The position numbers and the translations under genes are program-made. This document shows, piece by piece, positions 1-10,700 of a stretch of DNA of 64,000 nucleotides; the stretch's first letter is position 1, and every line of letters starts with the position of its first letter. Origin of the DNA: Geosiphon pyriformis (Eukaryota; Glomeromycota; Glomeromycetes; Archaeosporales; Geosiphonaceae); the NCBI GenBank assembly GCA_016748015.1, contig JAAOMT010000718.1, forward strand, positions 235,738 to 299,737, in the 5' to 3' direction. Below the pieces are notes generated by a model that was not told where the DNA came from, made no database searches, and saw only the letters and a program-made list of their open reading frames with translations.

Positions 1-2
1 AC

Positions 3-3000
3 TGGACCACCCAAGAGCTTCTGATCAATTATAATGGCCACCAGGCCAAAATTCCAGCCACCTGTGGCCACTTCCAAAAACCCAGTGCCAACCAAAAACC
101 TACCTTCAAATTTGAGGAAAATCCAGCACTACCAGCCATCGAAACCTATCAGCTCTCTTGGGCTGATGACCAAAGAACAGGACTACTAGCCGTACCAACG
201 TGGACCAGCGAAGAAAGATCCGAATAGAACCAGGTAAGTTCACGAAGAAACCACCAGCGACGCAGACCAAAGCTAGAATGCTCGGTTTGCAAGAAGAAAC
301 TCTCATCTATGACTGCATGCAGCGCACCAGACAAAGACCCAAGAAACCCCACCCACTACTATTGTAACCGTTGTAACAAAGAAAAATACGGTTATCCAGA
401 AAGACACGGAAAATGGGACGAGGAACCGTGCCTCGCTTGTGGAGAACCATTACCAAGAGGGTGCGACTGGAATGACTTACCAGGCAGAGAAAGAACGTGT
501 GACGCAACTTGCCAATACACGATCCTCATCTGTGACTGGGTAAGAGGAGGAACGCTGTTTGAAGCAGCGTTCAACAGAGCGTTAAAAAGACTACAGCACT
601 ACCCACACGACAAGGACGAGTTGTATAACACCGCACAAGCCAAAGTAAGAGGAGGAACTGCTGAAGAAATACGACGTTGGAAAGAGTCAGCCGAAGTAGC
701 CGACGAAGTTGCCAGTTACAACATGTTCGACTCAGTGGACGAATTCCAGGACTACTACTAACAACTATGCCCCACTCGACAAGAGCAAGAACAATACCTC
801 GCCCAAATCAACACTTACCTCTGCAAAAACTGTCTCATCCCGTGCCAAAGTCAGTGCTGTGAAGAGTGTCAAGACGAAAGGGACTTAGAAAGAAAAATGG
901 AAATTGAGAATCAGCAGTCTCAAAATCAATCAATAAATCAACAAGACTTACCTGACGGTCCCAAGTCAGAAAAATTTGTAGCCTATACTGACCTAGAACA
1001 GGTGACCAACATCCGATACTTCGACAACGGGCACTTAGGAATAATACCCGAAAGAGCCCATCCAACTGACGCTGGATTTGATCTACGTTATCCAGAAGAC
1101 CAATCCACAACGTTACCACCCAGAAGCATCACCAAAATCGACCTAAAAATAGTGGTTGAAATTCCGCCAGGAATAATGGTTCAAATGGTGTCGTGATCAA
1201 GCCTCATGAAAAAAGGAATAAGCGTTCAAGGAGGAGTAATTGACTCCGGATACACTGGAAATTTGATGGTTTTGCTACAGAACAATTCGGAAAAGCCTTA
1301 TACCATTGAATCTAAGGAAAAGATTGCACAAGCAATTTTCCTACCATTGGTAAAAATTGGGAAATTCGTGTCAGTAGAAAATCGTGAGGAATTGTCACAA
1401 ACAACGAGAGGAACTTTTGGTTTTGGATCGACAGGAAAAGGAATTGAAGCGAATTTTGCTGAAACAATAGAGGAAAAAGACGAAGTAATTAAAAATGAGC
1501 AGTCCATCATGCTCCTACCATATGGAAAATCAGAAATAAGAATAAAAAAGACAATTAAAGAAAAAGACCTAATATTTGAGCCCTACCCAGAAACTTGCCA
1601 ACAGTTTCTCATAGGACTTACTAACCTTTTTATTCCAGCTGATAAAGCTCAATGGATAAAAATTCCTATCGCAAACACCACAGAAGAACCCGTCTATATT
1701 CCGGAAGATACCATCATTGGATACCTTGGAACGGAGCTAGAAAACGCGTCAATACCACAAGAAATTCTAAATTTCCCAGAAATTGCCCTCTACTGTGAAC
1801 TCACTTCAATAAATTGGCAACAATTGGTAGAATGCTATCAATTTACGCCAGAAGAATTGGCCAAATTAAACATTGGAACAATGGATCCTGACCAACAGCG
1901 ACAATTAAAAGCATTAATTTTAAAATACTCTGATATATTTTCAAGAAATGGCGAATTTGGAAGAACCAACTTGGTTTAACACCAAATTCCCACTGGAGAC
2001 GCCAGACCTGAAAAACAACACGCTTACCGTGTCCCACCAATGGAGCATAATTTTATCAGAGAAGAAGTCCAAAGCATGTTAGAAAAAGGAATAATACAAC
2101 CATCAATGAGCCCATGGTCCTCACCAGTTGTTTTAGTAAGGAAAAAGAACGGAAAAATTAGATTTTGCGTCGACTATCGCAAACTAAACAGCAAAACAAC
2201 CAAAGACTCATACCCAATACCATTAATTGACGAAATTTTCGACGTTTTTGGAGGAGCAAAATGGTTTTCTACACTGGACTTGACCAGTGAGTACTGGCAA
2301 GTGGAAATGGACCCAAAGAACAGGCATAAAACAGCATTCACAACACAAAATAGCAATTATGAGTTCAATATAATGCCATTTGGATTAACAAATGCTCCCG
2401 CGACATTCCAAAGACTAATGGACGTAATTTACTCCGGAATCCTGTGGCAATCCGTTGTTGTCTACTTGAATGATACAAATGTTTTCTCGTCAAAATTCAC
2501 GGATCATCTCCAACATTTACAACAAGTTTTTGAGAGATTGAGACATGCTGGACTTAAACTAAATCTAGAAAAATGTTTCTTTGGGAAAAATGAGCTAGCA
2601 TTTTTAGGACACGTAGTTGAAAAAGATGGAATAAAACCAGATCCATCAAAAATAGACAAAGTGAAAAATTTTCTAGTACCTCAAAACATTTCAGAAGTTA
2701 GAAGCTTTTTAGGACTCACATCTTACTACTGCCGCTTTGTAAAAAACTTTTCAAACATTGCCAAACCCCTTAATTACCTACTATCTAAAAATGTGAAGTT
2801 TGAATGGACTAAAGCACAACAAAAAGCTTTTAAGTACCTTAGACAAAAGCTCATTGAATCACCAATAATGATCTATCCGAATTTCAACAAGAAATTTATT
2901 TTGGCCACAGATGCCTCTGGAACTAGACTTAGAGCCATTCTGTTACAAAAAGATGATAATGGAAGAGAACGTGTAATCACTTATGCCAGCAGAAGTCTCA

Positions 3001-3269
3001 GTACGGCAGAACAAAACTATGCAGCACATGAACTTGAATGCTTAGCAGTAGTCTGGAGTTGTGTTCACTTTGACACATATTTACAGTACCAACCCTTTGA
3101 GATTACGACAGATCATAGAGGTCTGGTCTGGTTAAATAACAAGAAAGCGCTAAAAGGAAAATACGCCAGATGGTCACAAACGTTAGCACCATACGATTAT
3201 ATTATCAATTACAAAAAAGGTACCAAAAATGCTAATGCCGACTGTTTGTCAAGAATGAGACACACATAA
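3..3269 (+). pseudogene. Gypsy A polyprotein: protease tail, Cys-rich modules, dUTPase, RT, RNase H
   Basis: One frame (position 3, modulo 3 = 0) runs across this stretch, interrupted by stops at 225 (TAG), 759 (TAA), 1194 (TGA) and 1977 (TAA). Each fits a single C-to-T change of CAG, CAA or CGA; the 1194 stop replaces the arginine of dUTPase motif 2. Cys pairs near 355-450 form C-x2-C-x19-C-x2-C, and a second Cys cluster lies near 820-880. dUTPase spans about 1000-1440. RT begins about 2040 with the primer-grip and LDLTSEYWQ regions, but the catalytic YLDD box reads YLND at about 2465, which should abolish polymerase activity. RNase H follows with TDASG (about 2908) and TDHRGLVWL. The frame ends at 3267-3269; integrase continues in another frame, so an indel or a recoding site lies near 3240-3270. 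Confidence 0.92.
1000..1445 (+). other. dUTPase domain inside gypsy A polyprotein
   Basis: The trimeric dUTPase fold is recognisable from its ordered motifs: motif 1 as PTDAGFDL (about 1060), motif 2 as SSLMKKG after an in-frame stop (1194-1196), motif 3 as GGVIDSGYTGNL (about 1231), motif 4 as EKIAQAIFLPL (about 1317) and motif 5 as RGTFGFGSTG (about 1410). The enzyme family hydrolyses dUTP to dUMP and pyrophosphate. It is fused in frame between the protease region and RT, a different place from the better-known retroviral dUTPases. All five motifs look active apart from the nonsense codon. Confidence 0.9.
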
Positions 3270-3298
3270 AAATCACCAACCCATCCGCCACAACAACA

Positions 3299-5431
3299 AT
3301 GAACAACCACCTTTACAAAAACCTCAGCCAATACTTGAAAACACTACAAATAGACAAAGAAATGCCAGTAAAAGAGCTAATTAAGCTCCAAAAATTAGCA
3401 AAACACTATTTCATCCAAAATCACATACTTTATTACCGGAATCGACAAAATCCAGATAATCCATTAAGAGTTATAACCACGGATGAAAAAGAAACTATCT
3501 TATTTAACATGCACTCAGATATTCATTCAGGCCACTTTGGAAAAACAGCAACCATCCAACGTGCAACTAGCCGTTACTATTGGCCAAAAATGAGCTCAGA
3601 CATAATCCAATACATAAGAAATTGTGACCCATGCCAATGAAGAGGAGGAGCAAAAACAATGGAATTATTAAGACCAATAAAAGTTGGACAGCCATTTGAC
3701 AGAATCGGAATTGATTTAGTTGGACCCTTACCAATAACAACAAGAAACAACTGTTATATTGCAGTAGCCATGGACTATCTCACCAAATGGCCAGAAGCTA
3801 GAGCTATTAAAACAGTTGATGCTATTTCCGTAGCTCAATTCGTACATAAAGACTTAATTTGTCAACATGGATGTCCACAAGAATTGCTATCAGATCAAGG
3901 CACACACTTCGTAAACAGCACTTTAAAAGAACTTAGCCAAAAATTTGGAATCAAGCGACCACTGTCATCACCATACCACCCTCAAACAAATGGATTAGTT
4001 GAAAGATTTAATCGCACATTATGCGAATCACTGGCGAAAATTAGTAATGAACATGAAAAAGAATGGGATTTGTTCATACCAGCAGTACTATTAGCATATA
4101 GAACAGTAAAACAAGATACTACACAATTCATACCATTTGAACTAGTTTATGGAAGAAAAGCCACATTACCCGTTGAACTTACTATCCCAACTTATCCGAG
4201 TAACACTATCACGGAAGCAACATTCCAGGAAACACTACTTAGAAGAACATACAAATTAATGGGAACTTTAGAAAACAAAAGAAGAAAAGCAGCACAAAAT
4301 ATTGAACAATCACAAGAACAACAAAAAGTGAGACATGATAACCAGTTACCAGATAATATAATTAGCTACAAAATTGGAGATAAAGTATTGTTGCATCATA
4401 CAAAAATGGAAAAACAGTGGAGTAGAAAATTTGATCACAAGTGGGATGAACCATTTTATATTCACAAAATACTTGGAAATGGAGCATACAAGCTAAGACT
4501 AGATGATAAAATATTAAGAAAAGCAGCACATGGTAACCGGCTGAAATTCTATTACAGTAAACCAGTAATAACAACAAAAACACCCAGAATTGGTACACAA
4601 TTACCTTTAATTCTACCAGAACAAATTCCACGAGATTTAGAACCAATAGTTTTAATTGAACATTATTCGAAAAGATAATTAATCTTAGATCACAGCAAAA
4701 ATGATTTAACAACCATAAAAACGCATGCAAAAGATTCCAAAATAACAGTCAAAATTAAAACAATGATACTTATTCCAGAAAACATCAACAATATAACTCA
4801 ACAATTAGTTGAAAGCTTACAACAATTAAAATCCAATCTAGAAATCACAGTTAATAGCTCCAAAATAACATACATAAAAAGAACAATAGAAAATCCAAAA
4901 ACAAGAAAAGAACATAATTTCGAACCATATAATATTGCCAAATATAACACCAAATTTATTAGCAAAGTTATTGAAAAATTAGAGATAGCATTGGGCAATA
5001 CATTAATAATGGAAGAAATAGAAATAAGTGAATTAACACCAGACATATTTAGCAACTTGAAAACGAAATTCCCAATTAATTACTGTTATTATCAACTAGG
5101 AAAGCACTTGAACATACAAACATTATACTCAAAAGACTCAACTAGAGTGTTTGACAAAACAACTATCCAACTATTAGAACCTTTCATTGGAAAAACCAAC
5201 ACTACATTCCATTCAAAAACAGTTTACAGAATTTTCAAAGCATTTGAAAACTGTCACAAATTATTGTTGGACCCAACCATGAACATAATAACAACCAACA
5301 GTATTGGACGACTTACCAACTCGCAATTTCAAGAATTACAACAACAAATTAATAACACAGTATTGAACCACTATAGTAACTTAGAATTTAATGAAGAAAT
5401 TAACTTCAATTTCGACGGAGCTCAATCTTAA
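3299..5431 (+). pseudogene. Gypsy A integrase with C-terminal extension of unknown function
   Basis: The frame starts with an H-H...C-x2-C zinc-binding module (about 3500-3640). It is interrupted by TGA at 3638 (a CGA-to-TGA change would restore the usual CQRRG). The catalytic core is then seen as FDRIGIDLVGPL (first Asp), SDQGTHF (second Asp) and LVERFNRTL (Glu), so the D,D-35-E triad is intact. A stop at 4676 (TAA) separates a further ~220 residues at 4763-5431 in the same frame. This tail is lysine- and asparagine-rich, has no membrane segment, ends directly before the polypurine tract and has a relative in element C. Its role is unknown. Confidence 0.88.
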
Positions 5432-6207
5432 AAGGAGGGGATAATGTTACAGTTTAAGAATTTAGCAAAAAGAATCATAAAAATAATACAAACTATTCAA
5501 TCATAATATAGCACAGTAATAATCTTAGAAAGATAATGATTAACATAGTAGCAAACACCATCTCGTGATAGTGGCAAGCACCAGTTCACAATAGCAGCCA
5601 ACACCAACTGGTGATAGCAGCAAACACCAGGTTGAAATATCAAAAAGAAAGTATTTTCTCATAGAACTACAAACATGTATATATACAGTAGTTTTAATAT
5701 TGGGAAATAATCAATCAAGTAATAAAAATCATAACTTATCAAGCAATAGATCCAATTTTATTCAACAAACTCCACTTTAAATCATACTTTCAAATTAAAT
5801 ATCCCAAAAAACCTTTAAAATCAAAAAGAAATGAAAAAGAATATTTAAAACTGAACTATCACAACCCAAAGTATTAAGAAACTTACTTGTATTATTTATT
5901 GAATGAAACTATCATTCATCAACTGAATCCCTTGGAAGAATAATCCTTGATCAAGATTATTCACGTTGTTACTAATTGATAAAAGCTTTATTGTGAGAAT
6001 TAGAAAAGCGCTAAAGACCATTAACATTCTGTGTTTCTAGATTAGAGAAACACATCAGGCAATTGCAAGGATAGCCTCAGAGAAGACCCCAGACAGTGGG
6101 TAGATTTCAGTTCAGCCTCTGAGAAGGAGTACATAAACACACACAACAATCAAGAATTAAAGAATAACTTACACCGCAACAGTAAAAAGAAAGCCTTCAG
6201 TGTAACA
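5430..6207 (+). repeat. Polypurine tract and 3' LTR of gypsy A
   Basis: A purine run (AAAAGGAGGGGATAA, 5430-5444) directly precedes an LTR that opens TGTTAC at 5445 and closes GTAACA at 6207, about 763 bp. The inverted terminal hexamer TGTTAC/GTAACA is shared by nearly all LTR ends in the window. The last gag-pol codon lies immediately upstream. The partner LTR is outside the window, so no target duplication can be scored. Confidence 0.85.
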
Positions 6208-6279
6208 GTGATATTATCACACAAATAGAACTGAGGAACTCACGAAAGACTGATTGCAATTAAAGCGGGATATCAGCAA

Positions 6280-6606
6280 TTAAATATAACAAGAAAACCA
6301 TTCCATAACAGTGGCAAGTGTTTCACTGTTAAGGTCTTCAGTTCCCAATTGTAAATAATGTACTAGATTATTGTAGAGGTTGCTTTTTACTTTTAAAATG
6401 TTGTAATTTCTAAGAAGATAATTATTGATATGGTTTTCAATATATTGATAGAATGTTCTTTCAACAATTTCAATTCCATCTGGGATGTTGAATCTTTGCT
6501 TGCAATGGGTGTAAATTGACTGATAATACTCTAGAGTTGTTGTGTCTGGTGTGGTTGCCACTTTGAAGTTTGTTGTTGCTGTGTTATTTCCATAGGAAAG
6601 CACCAA
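6280..6606 (-). pseudogene. N-terminal gag fragment of gypsy B
   Basis: The frame covers 108 codons and starts at the primer-binding site, as does the gag frame of element D (both read through the site as V-L). It has no recognisable domain and is mostly polar and helix-prone. The placement immediately after an LTR and primer-binding site is the reason for calling it gag. It is truncated by the insertion of element A at 6208. Confidence 0.5.
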
Positions 6607-6607
6607 A

Positions 6608-7613
6608 TGTTACCAGAGGTTTTTGGTCTCTTTTCTTGAATGTTGTAAATATTTGTTGGTTGCAAATTCACGTTTTCTAGAAGTAGTTGAACCTCCAATA
6701 ACTGAATTTATCTTCAAATTATAGAAGATAATTTGAACTTGCTGGGCTTATAAATGGAATGGCCAATTCCTTGTCAGTTACTTTATGTAGTTACGTTGTA
6801 GTAAATGTCAACTCTTTCCCAGAAATTGCTTGTTTAGAAGCTCACTAAAAATGTGTAGTTACTTTGCTGTGAAAGTCAACTCTTCTACAGGAATCTTATC
6901 TGTAGACTACCTTAATAATTGTAATAAGAAAAAAAAAAAAAAATAAAAGAAATGTAAAAGAAATAGGATTTTATCAAGGGAAACGTTTTCTATCCAAGCC
7001 TGGAGTCACTAATAGTTTACTGAAATTGGTAGCTAATTAATTTCAGGGGTTTTTGGGATTTTCCAAGTGCAATAATTAAAGAATTTGGTTTTTTGAATTA
7101 TTTGATTTTTTTATTTTTTCTTGTGTATATAAAAATGGTTCTAAGTAATAAATCTAAAGTAAGATACATTTTCTTAAAGAGAAAAGCTTTTTTTATATAC
7201 AACTTGTTGTAGTACTAGTCTATGAACTTGCACTTTTTCTTTTTGCTCAAATTTTGGCAAACTAAAGATACATTTTGATGAACTACAAGTTATTTTTGCT
7301 GAACTCTTGATTAATTTGTATGAACTATTCATAATTTCAGTGAATTTCTGTAAATTTTGGTGAATTTCTTATAAATTTTGGTGAATTTCTGTAAATTTCA
7401 GTGAATTTTAGAATGTTACAAAGTTCAGAGTATTGTGTAATTTGATCATCCTACTTTCTGTTATACTAATTAGATTATTTTAATTGAATCGTGATATGTG
7501 ATAATTGATTAAATAATAAATGATAATTTGAAATGATATTAATATACTAATTAATTATAGGAATTATAAGGGTAATTTCATGCTAATTAATAGCTAAAAT
7601 TCTACTGGTAACA
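6608..7613 (-). repeat. LTR of gypsy B, about 1.0 kb
   Basis: Minus-strand ends are TGTTAC (plus 7608-7613 reads GTAACA) and GTAACA (plus 6608-6613 reads TGTTAC). The LTR contains a poly-A run at about 6929-6943 and an internal tandem array at 7340-7410. It lies directly upstream of the LINE, so B probably inserted at or near the LINE 5' end. Confidence 0.7.
7340..7410. repeat. Tandem repeat, about 20 bp unit, inside LTR of gypsy B
   Basis: Three and a half copies of GTGAATTTCTGTAAATTTTG-like units lie head to tail, with one unit one base longer. Neighbouring sequence carries looser copies (GAACT...AATTT). No coding content is seen. Confidence 0.8.
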
Positions 7614-7759
7614 GTGGGTGCAGTGAGTTTTGATACTTTTATTATTTCAAAAATAGAGAAAACATTGAGAAATCTTTCAGTTACAGTTATGAGCCTTTCA
7701 GCTAAAATGAAAAATAATGGTTCTGTTTCTACTATTTGTTCTTTTCAATGAGTGAGTTA

Positions 7760-10700
7760 GTATAGAAATTTGGTACATGTAATGTCTGAAATATTAATGT
7801 TCCTGCCAAGCAAGTAGACATTGTACATTGGCATGTAAATTCTGGTAATATGGTGTCTTTTGTCACAGAAACTAAATTGAAGTCCAGTGTTAAGCTGTGA
7901 ATTACTAATAAGTTTAAAAGTGTGCATGTCTTTACATTGAGTTTGGAAGAAAGTTTTCTTAGTGCTGGGATGGCTGTTGTTACAGGTGACAATTTCCAGT
8001 GTTAAATTAAATATGAACCCATAACTTGGTGCTCAAAGCTATTCTCGTTGTCAATAATCTGAAGATTTGGTATCTGAAGGTTTTGTATTTGAAGAGTTTG
8101 GTTGAGTTCTTTGTATAATGGACAGAGATTCAATAGTAATAGTTTTTTCCATAGCTTCCCAAAACCGCAGTTTTGTCAATTTCTTTCCCAGCTTGATGGC
8201 TGGTATTCCTTCTGGTAAGTTATTCTCAATCAATTGTTCTACCCTTATTTCTGGGTCTTTTACCAGTCATGTTTATTCTGACATTAGTGCCCCACATGTT
8301 AATCCTCAATAAAGTTAGTAAACAACAATAAAATTAAAGCAAGAAAATAAAGAAAAAAAAATAAAATAAAGAAAGAAAAGAAATAAGCCAAGGCGATTTA
8401 CAAGTTAGTATTCTGTTAATAGCCCTGATCAAGAGCTATTGTTCCAGTGTGATTAAGTATCAATTACTATCAACATGAAGTATTGATAGTGAAAATGGAT
8501 TTGAGATAACAAATAGTTATTTATTAGATACTTGTAATTTGGAGAGTTGCTTAGATTAAATCTAAACTAAGAGGTCTGTCTTTTCAGCTTTTAATTCTGC
8601 TGCTATATATACATAATTGAGATTCCTCAATTTCTTGATTCTTTATGACAAGAATCCTGGAATTCTGGAATCCTACGATTCCTCGTCGGAGAATCCTAAA
8701 ATTCCTGGAATCCTGCAATTTTTGAGAGGAATTCTGGAATTCCACATTTACTACACCTATTTCTGATTGGCTAATAATTATGCTAATATATTTCTTATAT
8801 ATTTTATGAGTAATACTGTTATTATGGACAATTCTCTGGCTTGGTATATGTCTAAGATTGAGGAGGTGCCTGGTTGGGTTATTTTGGTATAGCTTTTGTT
8901 CAAAGACAAGCTTTCTGTAACTGTACTTGGTTTGTATACTGGTGCTTTTTATAGCATTTGTTTTGGGCAGATGTCTGAAGTAAACTTTATTATTGCTAAG
9001 GCTGTTAACTCCAGCACTTTTGTGGTTCTGGGTGGGGATTTTAATAAATATGGGTCTGGGAAGAGTGTGAGTTTCAGGTTCTGCCTAAATCTGGGTCTGG
9101 TCAATTTGTTTGCTGGTCATTGTTTGGTTAATACTCTTATTTGGTGCAATTTAAAAAGTGTTGAAAAGACTATTGATTACATTTTTGTTAGTAATAGTCT
9201 GTCTTCCACTGTTGCTAAACATTGGGTTGGTTTTGTTTCTGAATTTTTTGATACAGATCACAATACTGTTGCTGTGTCAGTTGGTTTAGGTGGGCTCTTG
9301 GATGTTCAGTTGAATAGTTTGTGTAAGCAGACTAATAAAGATTGTTGAAGATTCAAAATTAAAGATGCAGACAGTATTGGATGGTTTTATTTTAAGGACT
9401 GCTCCTCCACCAGGATTTTGATGATAAAGGATAAGTTTTTTGCCACTGCTGCTGATCATAATTTGGATGCTATATAGTCACTGCTGGAAAAGGCTTTGGT
9501 GGATTCTGCTAACAAGATATTTTTTAAACATTGGTTTAGTGTTTTTCAATGTTCAAAGAATATGCAATCTTCTAAATTTCTGGGATTAGAGTTGTTGGTT
9601 GTTAAGATTGTCAAAAAACTGGGCTCTGCTGATATTCTTGGTTTCAATTGTCTTGCAAAGAAGTGGGCATCTTTGAATGCTGTTAATACTCTTGCTTTAG
9701 AAAACATAGTTTGCAATGGTCAAAAATCGGAGGATATTCTTAAATATTTGTTACTTATCAGAAAGAGGTATAGGAAGTTTAAATTACATAAATCAAAATT
9801 GGCACAGGAAGCTTCTATTAAAGAGGCTGTCAAAAAGTACATGGAGAAGTTTTGTTTGGATAAAGAAAGTATGATCAAAAGTGTCTTAAATAGGCCTTTT
9901 CAAAAGGTGGTGTTGGATCATTTGGTGGTCAATGATGAGTTGATTTTGGAACCAGATAAAATAAGATTGAGTGTCAACAGTATCATGGAAGGTTGGATGA
10001 GGAAATGTGTAGTGTCTTCTGTGCTTTCTGGTCTCTGGACTTATCAATATGCACCTTTGGACTATGTTAGAGATAGTACCTTTTCTGGTGTGATGGATGT
10101 AGTCAGTATAGATGAATTGCTTTCAGTCATTGGTGGTCTGCCTGATGGCAAAGCCACTGGCCTGTCTGGCATTTCTAATGAACTATGAAAACATGGTAGT
10201 GAAAAAGTATTAAAGTGTCTTTTGGTGTTGTTGAACATGTGTTTATCTGTTGGTATGGTGCCTGCTTTGTGAAGGAAGGCATGGGTTTTGATGATTCCTA
10301 AGTCTTATGACTGGGATGGGGTCTTTACAAACACTTGACCTATTGCTTTAATTGAAACTGCTAAGAAAATTTTGTCTAAAATTCTGTCTGATCATATATC
10401 ATTGGCATGTAGCAAGTTTGGTATTCTCCAGGGTGATAACTTTTTAGTGCTTCATGACATGTCCACGCAGTTCCTGGTGTTTATGGTTGGATCAGTAGTG
10501 GAGGATGCTTTCGAGAAAAACAGAGAAGTTTAATTGGTGTTACAGGATATGTAAAAGGTGTATGATTCTGTTAGTTGGCATTATTTAAGAGCTAGCTTAT
10601 GGCACATCAAAATGTGTGAAAGATTCATTGAGTTTTTTGGTAATATCTATAAAGACAGAGTTAACAGAGTAATGACTAATTTTGGCTTGTCAGATGGTTA

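Larger units (their letters stand above)
1..6207 (+). mobile_element. Ty3/gypsy LTR retrotransposon A, 5' end outside the window
   Basis: The order on the plus strand is end of protease region, Cys-rich modules, dUTPase, reverse transcriptase, RNase H, integrase, a C-terminal extension, polypurine tract and 3' LTR. This is the Ty3/gypsy order with RT before integrase. The right end (LTR end GTAACA at 6202-6207) abuts the truncated gag of element B, so A inserted into B. The 5' LTR and gag lie to the left of the window. The coding frame is broken by stop codons but is otherwise well preserved, so the element is young but dead. Confidence 0.93.
6208..7613 (-). mobile_element. Gypsy element B remnant: 5' LTR plus start of gag
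   Basis: On the minus strand this reads LTR (7613 to 6608), a primer-binding site beginning TTTGGTGCT right after the LTR, and a short gag-like reading frame that stops at 6280. It is cut off at 6208 by the LTR of element A. Only the 5' end of B remains. Its LTR differs in sequence from those of A, C, D and E, so it is another family or subfamily. Confidence 0.75.
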
